From assembly GCA_020845575.1 (NCBI GenBank), contig JADLFL010000044.1, forward strand, positions 1 to 64,000: DNA of 64,000 nt, in the 5' to 3' direction. The notes under the pieces were generated by a model that did no database searches, was not told the DNA's origin, and saw only the letters and a list, made by a program, of their open reading frames with translations. Below, one piece after another: positions 1 through 9,767 of the stretch (within the stretch, counting starts at the first letter, position 1; each line of letters opens with the position of its first letter). This DNA comes from Acidobacteriota bacterium. Its GTDB lineage: Bacteria > Acidobacteriota > Vicinamibacteria > Vicinamibacterales > Vicinamibacteraceae. Both the position numbers and the translations under genes were made by a program.

Positions 1-105
1 GTGGATCAGCACAACGAGCAGCCCAAGCCCTTCATCTGGACGGCGTCGGCGAAAGACATCCTCGCAAAAGTCGCGCGTGCACGAACCGCTCAGGATAATC
101 GATGA
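1..105 (+). CDS. IS630-type transposase, C-terminal fragment (cut by window edge)
   Basis: The frame is open at the left edge and ends at TGA after 34 visible codons. The visible tail contains KPFIWTASAKDIL followed by a short basic helix, which is how DDE transposases of the IS630/Tc1-mariner group commonly end. The catalytic Asp/Asp/Glu residues would lie to the left of the window, so activity cannot be judged. I could not find a terminal inverted repeat or TA target duplication in the sequence that follows. The family call rests on about 20 residues. Confidence 0.7.
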   Translation: MDQHNEQPKPFIWTASAKDILAKVARARTAQDNR

Positions 106-914
106 TCTTTTGGTCGCACTACACTAGCGTCCGATAACACACCTTCTGTTTCCTCCTCGACACTAATCCACGTCCTGTTCCTCTTCGCGACGCTGGCTAC
201 CCTGATGCGCACTGGCAGCATCAGCCTGGGATGGTCATCGGACACGTCGGCGTTGGTGCGTCATGTGCGTCATGTGCTTGCTCCGAACTCGAGGTGACGC
301 GACTGGTTCGAATCGAGGCATGCGTCGTCATTCCCATGTCACATGGGCGGCCATGAGTTACTGCGAACGCGTTTCTTGTCGAATAACTCAGGCGGACCTA
401 CGGTCGAGTGACTCGCCTCCTCGGAGTCAGAGAGAGCAATGAGTGTGAGTACGAATCTCCTCCGGCAGGAAGACGACCTGGCTGCCCGGAGAGATGAACC
501 ACGTCTCTCGAATCAAGTGAGCAACCGCTTCGTACCGTTCAGGAGCACGTCGCCCCCGCGCGCGTCGCCATGAGCGGCGTTCCGCACTCGGTGGCAGGCC
601 GGGGCGTATGCGCGCCTGATCTCGGGCCACGATAGCGGGCCGGGCGACCTGTCCGCCATAGCCCTGACGGCGAGGGTGGAAGCCCGGCCCCGACACCCCG
701 AAAGAACTGCCATCTCGCCCTCCGGTCGCCGGCAACTGCCTGGTTGCGGAGGGCTCTATCGATAATTAGCTCATCGGCGATGATGAGCACCGACATCGTG
801 AGATCGTCCCCAGAGCCGTGACTCTCCGGTATGCAACGACGCGTGACGTCTGTTGTATGATCACGCTTTGTCCGGGCAGTGGACACGTTGATGAGTCAGG
901 AGGACTCGCCGAAC
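106..914. other. Gene-poor stretch after transposase
   Basis: About 800 bp without a credible gene. The overlapping frames here are low-complexity Arg/Ala shadows with no family signature. At 260-277 the nonamer GTCATGTGC-like unit occurs twice in tandem. A TATGAT hexamer at 856-861 could be the -10 element of the downstream regulator. The stretch has lower GC than its surroundings near 110-200, consistent with insertion debris next to the transposase. Confidence 0.5.
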
Positions 915-1316
915 ATGTCACACGAGGATCAGGTCAGCATCTACAGGCAGATCAAGGACGTGCTCGAAGCGGAACGCGCCCGACTGAACGACGCGATCGC
1001 CGCAATCGACGCCCTCATCGAACCGGCGCCACACGTACCTCTGCCCCACTACACCTCCCCCCCGAGAAGCGCACACAAGAGCGGCGGCCCCAAGCGCGGG
1101 CTCAAGGACACCATCGTCACGCTGCTGAAGACCAGCAACGAGCCCATCAGCACGTCGGATATCGCGAAGATGCTGAAGGCAAAGGGCTTTCCGCAGACCA
1201 CGTATGCGTCGGTCTATAACACGCTGGCCCGCATCGAGCGGAGTGGCAAGGGTGTCGTCGTGAAGCACGGGAGCGCGTGGCACATCTCGTCGCCTCTGGC
1301 TCGCTCGCACAACTGA
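915..1316 (+). CDS. Small winged-helix DNA-binding protein
   Basis: A 133-residue cytoplasmic protein. Residues 1-35 form a charged helical segment (QVSIYRQIKDVLEAERARLN), probably a short coiled coil. A Pro/Ser linker follows. Residues from about 60 to 125 look like a winged helix-turn-helix of the HARE-HTH/BlaI-like type, with ISTSDIAKMLKAKGF as recognition-helix region and a basic wing (GKGVVVKHGSAWHI). I chose the ATG at 915 because AGGAGGA lies 10 nt upstream; in-frame ATGs at 879 and 891 have no ribosome binding site. The target is unknown. The gene stands alone, facing the alkyladenine glycosylase gene. Confidence 0.7.
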   Translation: MSHEDQVSIYRQIKDVLEAERARLNDAIAAIDALIEPAPHVPLPHYTSPPRSAHKSGGPKRGLKDTIVTLLKTSNEPISTSDIAKMLKAKGFPQTTYASVYNTLARIERSGKGVVVKHGSAWHISSPLARSHN

Positions 1317-1330
1317 CACCGACGCGGCTG

Positions 1331-1456
1331 GAGTGTGTGGCACGCCCGGGGCGTGAGCGCACTCCTTTGCGCCTTTCGCGCTTGCCCTTTCTGCTTTGAT
1401 CCTTCCGCCTTTGTCGCTGTCCTTGTCCGTTACCCTTTGGACTTTTCCCTTTTCTG
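1331..1456 (+). terminator. Hairpin plus pyrimidine-rich tract between convergent genes
   Basis: An imperfect hairpin (outer GAGTG/CACTC, inner CACGCC/GGCGTG, 1331-1364) follows the winged-helix gene. It is followed by about 90 nt of C/T-rich, G-poor sequence made of repeated CCTTT-like words, reaching to the convergent stop at 1457. A G-poor C-rich RNA is the classic feature of Rho loading sites, so this may be a Rho-dependent end for the plus-strand transcript. Confidence 0.45.
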
Positions 1457-2077
1457 TTACCGCGGTCGTCCCGACACCGACGGGTGTCCCGGGACGTATG
1501 CGCGCCAGAGGTGCTCGGTGCCCACGCGGATGCCGATGCGCGGGCTCCATTCGATGGACCAGGCGCGGTGCGCGCGCGACGGGGATTCGATGCGCAGGGC
1601 GCCCGTGGTCAGCGGCAACTGATTCTGCGCACCGGTAATCGCCAGCGCACGCGTCAGGTTCCCGGGGCCGCGACAGAGATCGGCATCGCGTCCCGTCCAT
1701 GACGGCACCGTACCTGCCGGACTCCCCTGCCGGACGCGCGCACGGCGGGCGCGCATCAGGTCGAGCCCGATCTCCGGTTCGATGGCGCGAATGAGGATCG
1801 CGGCCGGCGATCCCGCCGGCTCGGCGACGACGTTCACCATCCAGTGCACGCCGTAGTTGAAGTACACGTACGAGATTCCCGGCGGTCCGTAGAGCGGCAC
1901 GTTCCGCGGGGTCGGCCCCGGTGCCGCATGGCACGCGGGATCGTCCTCGCCGATGTAGGCCTCGACCTCGACGATCAATCCACCGGTGATGCCGTCAGGC
2001 GTCTCGTGGACGAGTCGCTTCCCGATCAGCCGTCGCGTGACGTCGAGCGCTGGCCCGGCGAACAATCGACTGGTCAC
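1457..2077 (-). CDS. mpg: Alkyladenine (3-methyladenine) DNA glycosylase, AAG/MPG family
   Basis: A 206-residue monofunctional glycosylase that removes alkylated purines in base-excision repair. Family hallmarks are GGLIVEVEAYIGEDDPACHA (substrate pocket and catalytic Glu region), GISYVYFNYGVHWMVNVV, and DLCRGPGNLTRAL (DNA-binding loop). The length matches bacterial members (about 190-210). The start is GTG at 2077; a TTG five codons further in is an alternative. The gene is separated from the HEAT-repeat gene by a heptad-repeat tract (2089-2120) and transcribed in the same direction, so it may be read from the HEAT-gene promoter. Confidence 0.9.
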   Translation of the reverse strand: MTSRLFAGPALDVTRRLIGKRLVHETPDGITGGLIVEVEAYIGEDDPACHAAPGPTPRNVPLYGPPGISYVYFNYGVHWMVNVVAEPAGSPAAILIRAIEPEIGLDLMRARRARVRQGSPAGTVPSWTGRDADLCRGPGNLTRALAITGAQNQLPLTTGALRIESPSRAHRAWSIEWSPRIGIRVGTEHLWRAYVPGHPSVSGRPR

Positions 2078-2088
2078 GCTGGAAACGA

Positions 2089-2120
2089 CCGGTTGCCCAT
2101 TGCCGGTTGCCGGGTGCCGG
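2089..2120. repeat. Heptad repeat tract (TTGCCGG type)
   Basis: Four to five degenerate copies of the 7-bp unit TTGCCGG/GTGCCGG between the mpg start and the stop of the HEAT gene. See the finding on heptad repeats. Confidence 0.85.
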
Positions 2121-2128
2121 GGATCCCG

Positions 2129-3385
2129 TCACACGGCCTTCTGGCGCAGCCTGGCGATCGCGCGTTCGGCGGCGCGGACAACGCGGAGGTCGCTGTCGCC
2201 GCGGGCGCGTTCGAGCAGGGTCAGGGCTTCGGGGCCACCGATGAAGCCGAGCACGAGGGTGGCGCGTTCGCGCGTTTCCACGTCCGACGAGCCGAGCGCC
2301 TGTTCGAGACCGGGGATCGCGCGCGGCCCGAGTTCCACCAGGTATGCCATCGCCTGCTCGTGGTTCGCGCCGTTGTCGAGTGCGCTCACGAGCGTCGACA
2401 CGCCACCGCTCGCCAGGCCACCACCGACGACGGCGGCGAAGGCGCCGGCAAGGAGCACGTCGGTCTGCTTCGCGCCGGCCAGCGCGAGGCCCGCCTGCTG
2501 CGCGGCTTCGCGGTTGCCGCTTCGCGCGAGTCCTTCGGCGGCGAGCCGGCGCAGGTTCGGTGACGATGAGGACAGCTGCGCGGTGAAGAGCGGCTGCGAC
2601 GACGCGTGCGCGATGCGTGCGAGCGCGTCGAACGCGGCCTCGGCGCGCGGACCCTTGCCGTTGTAGTGCTGGAACTGCGTGGTGAGCGCATCGAGCGACT
2701 GCCACGCCTTGATGTCGCCGAGCGCACGCATCGCCGCGGTCGCTACGCGCGTGCTCTTGTCGTTGAGCGCGGCCACCAGGGCATCGCCGGCTGTCGCCAC
2801 GCGCAGGCCGCCAATCACGCGCGCCGAGGCCTCGCGGATGTCCTCGACGGGATCCTGCAGCAGGCGCGTGAGCGCGTCGGCCGCGTAGCCGTCGAGCGGC
2901 GGGCGGGCCATCACACCGAGCGCGTACACGGATTCGAGGCGCACGCGCGGGCTCAGGTCGAACATCGACTGCGCGAGGCCGTTGGTCAGCTCGATGGGCA
3001 CGGGCTGCGGGATGAGCCCGTACGGGCCGAGGTCATAGATGCGCTGCGCCGCGGCGGTGAGCCGCGATGTCGGCCGCACGCGCAGGCCCTTGCGCCTGTC
3101 GAGCACCTCGGGCTTCTCGACGTGGTAGAAGCTCAGCAGCGTGTAGATCGCCTCGAGCTGGATGTCGTCCACGGGATCGGTCAGCACCTGGCTGATCGAC
3201 GCGATCGCCTCGGGGTACGCCGTGGCGCCGAGCGCCCGCAGCGCATCGCGTCTGACCTCGGCGTCGGGTGATTTCAGCTGCGCGACCACCTGATCGTAGG
3301 ACGCGCGCGGCGCCGCGTCTTGCGCCATCACCGGAGCAGCGCCGATCGCCAGCACCGCCGCCACCATCAATCGAGGAATGCGCAT
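2129..3385 (-). CDS. Exported HEAT-repeat protein
   Basis: A 418-residue protein with a clear signal peptide (MRIPRLMVAAVLAIGAAPVMAQ). The rest is a run of HEAT/PBS-lyase-like helical repeats of about 30 residues, for example DAEVRRDALRALGATAYPEA, PRVRLESVYALGVMA, VEDIREASARVIGGLR, TRVATAAMRALGDI, PNLRRLAAEGLARSG and VETRERATLVLGFIGG. Such solenoids are protein-interaction scaffolds; no enzyme motif is visible. A TACACT hexamer at 3394-3399 ends 8 nt before the ATG and no Shine-Dalgarno is present, fitting a leaderless start. Specific partner unknown. Confidence 0.8.
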   Translation of the reverse strand: MRIPRLMVAAVLAIGAAPVMAQDAAPRASYDQVVAQLKSPDAEVRRDALRALGATAYPEAIASISQVLTDPVDDIQLEAIYTLLSFYHVEKPEVLDRRKGLRVRPTSRLTAAAQRIYDLGPYGLIPQPVPIELTNGLAQSMFDLSPRVRLESVYALGVMARPPLDGYAADALTRLLQDPVEDIREASARVIGGLRVATAGDALVAALNDKSTRVATAAMRALGDIKAWQSLDALTTQFQHYNGKGPRAEAAFDALARIAHASSQPLFTAQLSSSSPNLRRLAAEGLARSGNREAAQQAGLALAGAKQTDVLLAGAFAAVVGGGLASGGVSTLVSALDNGANHEQAMAYLVELGPRAIPGLEQALGSSDVETRERATLVLGFIGGPEALTLLERARGDSDLRVVRAAERAIARLRQKAV

Positions 3386-3393
3386 CGGCGATC

Positions 3394-3399
3394 AGTGTA
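3394..3399 (-). promoter_or_regulatory. -10-like element TACACT, leaderless type
   Basis: TACACT on the minus strand, 8 nt before the ATG of the HEAT-repeat gene; no ribosome binding site between. Confidence 0.55.
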
Positions 3400-3422
3400 G
3401 ACCGAACCGACAGCGGAACGAC

Positions 3423-3440
3423 GGCAACCGGCAACCGGTT
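3423..3440. repeat. Heptad repeat tract (CCGGCAA type)
   Basis: Two and a half copies of CCGGCAA immediately upstream of the HEAT-gene promoter. Confidence 0.8.
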
Positions 3441-3450
3441 GGGCCGTCAC

Positions 3451-3562
3451 CGGCGCGGGTGGCGCCGGACGGGGTCGTCCCGCCCGGGCCGACGAGCCTC
3501 TCCCGTACAAGTGCTCTTGGCGAGGAGGACGGGTGTGGCTGTCCGGCGACAGGACCTGCGCC
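3451..3562 (+). repeat. 112-bp dispersed structured repeat, copy A
   Basis: Same length and clearly homologous to 23134-23245. Shared blocks are GCGGGTGGCGCCGGACGGGG at the left, CCGTACAAG in the middle and GGCTGTCCGGCGACAGGACC at the right. The right block folds as CTGTC-CGGC-GACAG. It lies 7 nt beyond the uvrA stop, in antisense orientation relative to uvrA. Confidence 0.8.
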
Positions 3563-3569
3563 ATCAGCT

Positions 3570-6464
<2,895 letters not shown>

Positions 6465-6473
6465 CAAACTACC

Positions 6474-6479
6474 AGCATA
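6474..6479 (-). promoter_or_regulatory. -10-like element TATGCT of uvrA
   Basis: TATGCT on the minus strand ending 9 nt before the uvrA ATG. No LexA-like box was recognised nearby. Confidence 0.45.
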
Positions 6480-6484
6480 CTCGA

Positions 6485-6561
6485 CCGGCAACCGGCAACC
6501 GGCAACCGGCAACCGGCACCCGGCAACCGGCAACCGGCACCCGGCACCCGGCCACCGGCAA
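6485..6561. repeat. Heptad repeat array, 11 units of CCGGCAA/CCGGCAC
   Basis: The longest forward array: eleven contiguous 7-bp units (seven CCGGCAA, three CCGGCAC, one CCGGCCA), in the divergent region between uvrA and nagB. Confidence 0.95.
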
Positions 6562-6615
6562 TGCCGGGAATGTCGGGGGCGTCAGCCTGTGGACGTCGGG
6601 CGTACGGTTCGGCCC

Positions 6616-6650
6616 AACCGGTTGCCGGGTTGCCGGGTGCCGGTTGCCGG
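6616..6650. repeat. Heptad repeat tract, inverted orientation
   Basis: About five TTGCCGG/GTGCCGG units, the reverse complement of the array at 6485-6561. The two tracts could pair as arms of a long cruciform across the divergent uvrA/nagB region. Confidence 0.85.
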
Positions 6651-6674
6651 TCGAGAGGCCCTCCGGCCTCTCGA
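6651..6674 (+). promoter_or_regulatory. Perfect palindrome, candidate operator of the nag operon
   Basis: TCGAGAGGCC, then a CTCC loop, then GGCCTCTCGA: a perfect 10-bp inverted repeat. It ends 5 nt before the TAGAGT -10-like element of nagB, so it covers the place where a -35 box would be. No regulator gene is encoded next to it. Confidence 0.5.
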
Positions 6675-6679
6675 CGTGC

Positions 6680-6685
6680 TAGAGT
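6680..6685 (+). promoter_or_regulatory. -10-like element TAGAGT of nagB
   Basis: TAGAGT ends 8 nt before the nagB ATG; no ribosome binding site, so a leaderless start is likely. Confidence 0.55.
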
Positions 6686-6693
6686 CGCGCGCG

Positions 6694-7449
6694 ATGACGA
6701 TCACAGTTCATGCGGATGCGGCGGCGATGGGAGCGGCGGCCGCGGCGGAGGTGGCGCAGGCCATCAACGACGCGGTGCAGGCGCGCGGGCGCGCGCGGAT
6801 CATCGTGGCCACCGGCGCCTCGCAGTTCACGTTCCTCGATGCCCTCGTGGCGCGCACCGACGTGCCGTGGGCACAGGTCGATGCGTTCCACCTCGACGAG
6901 TACATCGGCCTGCCGCTCGCCCACAAGGCAAGCTTCAGGAAGTACCTGCAGGAGCGGCTGTTCAGCCGGGTGCCGATCGGCTCGGCGCTGCTGCTCGACG
7001 GGGAAGGCGATGTCGAAGCGGTCCGCGCGTCGGCAGGTGCCGCGATCAGCGCCGCCCCCATCGACGTGTGCTGCTGCGGAATCGGCGAGAACGGCCACCT
7101 GGCCTTCAACGACCCGCCGGCCAACTTCACGACGGAGGATCCGTACCTCATCGTCGATCTCGACGAGGCGTGCCGCCGACAACAGGTGGGCGAAGGCTGG
7201 TTCGGCAGCCTGGACGAGGTCCCGAAACAGGCCCTCAGCATGTCCGTGCAGCAGATCCTGAAGAGCCGCCTCATCTGCTGCATCGTGCCCGACGAACGGA
7301 AGTCCGTCGCGGCACAGGCCGCGATCGAAGGGCCTGTCACGCCGCACGTGCCCGCGTCGATCCTCCAGACGCACGCGAACACGCGGATCTTCCTCGATCC
7401 TCCTTCCGCATCGCGCCTGCAGGCAGGCACGATCGCCTCGCAGACGTAA
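6694..7449 (+). CDS. nagB: Glucosamine-6-phosphate deaminase
   Basis: A 251-residue cytoplasmic enzyme converting glucosamine-6-phosphate to fructose-6-phosphate and ammonia. It carries the family motif FHLDEYIGL (catalytic Asp68) and the active-site loop [13 protein letters not shown] (His135). At the position of the Asp in the E. coli relay it has Asn, as in Gram-positive NagB enzymes. It is first gene of an operon with the MFS transporter (4 nt gap) and nagA (overlap). I chose the ATG at 6694 because the upstream in-frame region is the heptad array and palindrome, and TAGAGT sits 8 nt upstream. Confidence 0.92.
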   Translation: MTITVHADAAAMGAAAAAEVAQAINDAVQARGRARIIVATGASQFTFLDALVARTDVPWAQVDAFHLDEYIGLPLAHKASFRKYLQERLFSRVPIGSALLLDGEGDVEAVRASAGAAISAAPIDVCCCGIGENGHLAFNDPPANFTTEDPYLIVDLDEACRRQQVGEGWFGSLDEVPKQALSMSVQQILKSRLICCIVPDERKSVAAQAAIEGPVTPHVPASILQTHANTRIFLDPPSASRLQAGTIASQT

Positions 7450-7453
7450 GCCC

Positions 7454-8764
7454 GTGTCGAGCGAGCCGCGCAAGATCCCGCACTTGCGGTGGTACATCGC
7501 CATCCTCCTGTGCCTGGCGTCCGAACTGAACTACCTCGATCGCCAGGCGCTGTCGGTCCTCGCGACCCAGATCCAGAAGGACGTCGGCTTCACCGACGCG
7601 CAGTACGGCCAGATTACGTCGGCGTTCCTGATGAGCTACTCGGTCATGTACCTCATCAGCGGACGCATCCTCGATCTGATCGGGACGCGTCGCGGTTACC
7701 TGTATTTCGTGACGGCGTGGTCGATCGCGGCCATGAGTCATGCGCTCGCCCGCACGCCGTTCCACTTCCAGGTCGCGCGATTCGGCCTCGGCGCCGCTGA
7801 AGCCGCCGTCATCCCCGGTGGCGTGAAAGCCGCCACCGAGTGGTTCCCCGTCCGCGAGCGCGCGCTGGCCGTCGGCATCTTCAACGCCGGTACGGCGCTC
7901 GGCTCCACCCTTGCCGTGCCCGTCATCGGCGCCATCAGTCTCTACTTCGGCTGGCGTGCTGCGTTCATCGTCTCGGGCGCCCTGGGATTGCTGTGGCTCC
8001 CGCTGTGGGCGTGGCTGTATCACAAGCCCGAAGACCATTCCCGTATCACCGCCGAGGAACGCGCCCTGATCCTTGCCGACCGGTCGGCGACCGAGACGCA
8101 GGCGCCGCCGCCGATGCGCGTGCTGATCCGGATGAAGGAGACGTGGGGCTGCGTGGCGGCACGCGTGCTCACCGATCCGATCTCGTACCTCCTGAACTTC
8201 TGGGTGCTCAAGTACCTGGAAGACGTCTACGCCATTCCGCGGACGACGCTGCTGGCGGTCGGGTGGCTGCCGTACGCGGCGCTGGCAAGCGGCAACATCG
8301 CGTCTGGCGCGATCCCGCGCTACCTGGTGACGTCACTCGGCTTCACCGTCAACCGCGCGCGCAAGCTCGTGACGTTCACCGTGTCTGCCACGGCGCTCGT
8401 GCTGTTCCTCGCCCTCGCGCGCATCGACTCGATCGCGCCGTACGCGGCCAGCGTCGGCATGGACATCACCACGCTCGCGCTCGTGTGCGTGACGGCGGCG
8501 ATGTTCTGTCACGGGGCCTGGGGCAACGTGATCCTGCCAGCGGAAGTATTCCCCGCGCGGGCCGTGGGGTCGGTGACAGGACTCGGCGGGCTGCTCGGGA
8601 GCATCGCCGGCGTGATCACGCAGCGGATCATCGGTCAGGTGGTCGAGGGCGCGGGATACGCGCCCGTCTTCCTCGTCTGCGCCTCCGCCTACCTCATCGC
8701 CTTCTTCCTCGTCGTCGTGTTGATCGGCGAGCTCGGGCGGATCAGGGACCTGAAGGATGCCTAG
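7454..8764 (+). CDS. MFS transporter, probably amino-sugar uptake
   Basis: A 436-residue inner-membrane protein with about 12 transmembrane helices. The N-terminus (NYLDRQALSVLATQIQKDVGFT) and the loop with GRILDLIGTRRGYLY resemble the anion:cation symporter branch of the major facilitator superfamily (ExuT/hexuronate type). The start is GTG at 7454, 4 nt after nagB, and the gene overlaps nagA by 8 nt. This tight packing between nagB and nagA suggests it imports N-acetylglucosamine or a related amino sugar. MFS import gives unphosphorylated sugar, so a kinase would be needed; none is encoded here. Confidence 0.85.
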   Translation: MSSEPRKIPHLRWYIAILLCLASELNYLDRQALSVLATQIQKDVGFTDAQYGQITSAFLMSYSVMYLISGRILDLIGTRRGYLYFVTAWSIAAMSHALARTPFHFQVARFGLGAAEAAVIPGGVKAATEWFPVRERALAVGIFNAGTALGSTLAVPVIGAISLYFGWRAAFIVSGALGLLWLPLWAWLYHKPEDHSRITAEERALILADRSATETQAPPPMRVLIRMKETWGCVAARVLTDPISYLLNFWVLKYLEDVYAIPRTTLLAVGWLPYAALASGNIASGAIPRYLVTSLGFTVNRARKLVTFTVSATALVLFLALARIDSIAPYAASVGMDITTLALVCVTAAMFCHGAWGNVILPAEVFPARAVGSVTGLGGLLGSIAGVITQRIIGQVVEGAGYAPVFLVCASAYLIAFFLVVVLIGELGRIRDLKDA

Positions 8765-9737
8765 CCATCGCGGGCCGGGGTTGATCGACCTCCAGGTCAA
8801 TGGCTTTGCGGGTGTCGACTACAACACCGACGCCTCGACGGAAGCGATTGCCGGATCGTTCGACGCGATGGAGGGGACCGGCGTCGGCCTCTGCCTGCCG
8901 ACGATCATCACCTCGTCGTTCGAGCGGTTTCGCGATTGCGCGCGGCGCATCCTCGACACACGGCATCCGATCGTCGCGGGCCTGCACATGGAGGGACCGT
9001 ACATCTCGCCTGAGGACGGCTTCCGCGGCGCACACCCGCGTGCGTGCGTAATCCCGGCGTCGATGGACGACTTCAGGCGTCGCGTCGACGCAGCAGACGG
9101 GCAGATCCGCCTGCTCACGCTCGCAGCGGAAGTCCCCGGTGCGCTGGCCGTCATCGAAGGCGCCGTGGCGATGGGCGTGCGCGTGGCCATCGGGCACACC
9201 AACGCGACGACAGCGCAGATCGCCGACGCCGTGCGTGCCGGCGCGACCCTCTCGACGCACCTGGGCAACGGTTTGCCGGTCACGCTGCCCCGCCATCCGA
9301 ATCCGATCTGGGACCAGTTGGCGCTCGACGCCCTGCACGCGTCGCTCATCGTGGATGGGCATCACCTGCCACCTGCCACGGTCGCCGTGATGGTGCGAGC
9401 CAAGACGCCGGCGCGCACGATCCTGGTGACAGACGCGATGATGGCCGCCGGCGCGCCGCCGGGTCCCTATCGCATCGGCGACCTGGAGGTTGTGGCAGAC
9501 GCCTCGGGTCGCGTGGCGGCTCCGGGGTCACTCACGCTGGCTGGCTCCTCCCTGACGATGCCAGCCGCCGTGGGGCATACGGCCAAGTGGGCGGCACAAG
9601 ATGTAGCGGTCGCGTGGGCGATGGGGTCAATTCAGCCCGCTCGCTACCTCGGAATCGCCCCTCGCGGTCAAGCGGAGATCACCTGGAGTGACGACTGGAG
9701 CCGGGTCGAAGGAGTGACATTCAGCGGCACCACATGA
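8757..9737 (+). CDS. nagA: N-acetylglucosamine-6-phosphate deacetylase, short form
   Basis: A 326-residue amidohydrolase that removes acetate from N-acetylglucosamine-6-phosphate, feeding nagB. Core motifs: PGLIDLQVNG near the start, GLHMEGPYIS (metal-binding Glu), IGHTNAT (metal His), THLGNG, and LVTDAM (catalytic Asp). It begins directly at the TIM barrel. The N-terminal beta-sandwich strand of about 50 residues present in typical 380-residue NagA is missing, and no upstream start is available because the gene overlaps the transporter by 8 nt. The C-terminal return strand is also reduced. Function is likely, given the operon, but the truncation is unusual. Confidence 0.85.
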   Translation: MPSHRGPGLIDLQVNGFAGVDYNTDASTEAIAGSFDAMEGTGVGLCLPTIITSSFERFRDCARRILDTRHPIVAGLHMEGPYISPEDGFRGAHPRACVIPASMDDFRRRVDAADGQIRLLTLAAEVPGALAVIEGAVAMGVRVAIGHTNATTAQIADAVRAGATLSTHLGNGLPVTLPRHPNPIWDQLALDALHASLIVDGHHLPPATVAVMVRAKTPARTILVTDAMMAAGAPPGPYRIGDLEVVADASGRVAAPGSLTLAGSSLTMPAAVGHTAKWAAQDVAVAWAMGSIQPARYLGIAPRGQAEITWSDDWSRVEGVTFSGTT

Positions 9738-9767
9738 TGCGCCAAGCCCATCCGCCCGATATTCTGG

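Noticed and set aside
1..400. Complete IS element
   Set aside because: Only the last 34 codons are in the window and no terminal inverted repeat could be found to the right.
640..705. Possible third copy of the 112-bp dispersed repeat
   Set aside because: Only GGACAG-type words are shared; order and spacing of the blocks do not match copies A and B.
918..1934. A 338-residue antisense frame
   Set aside because: Arg/Ala/Pro-rich shadow of the winged-helix and mpg genes in a high-GC genome; no family signature or start signal.
6465..6533. N-terminal extension of UvrA with PVAGCRL repeats
   Set aside because: It is translation of the heptad tract; the UvrA family starts near the ATG at 6464 and a -10-like element lies between.
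6485..6561. Regular repeats considered as a CRISPR array
   Set aside because: Units are 7 bp and contiguous without spacers, and no cas gene is present anywhere in the window.
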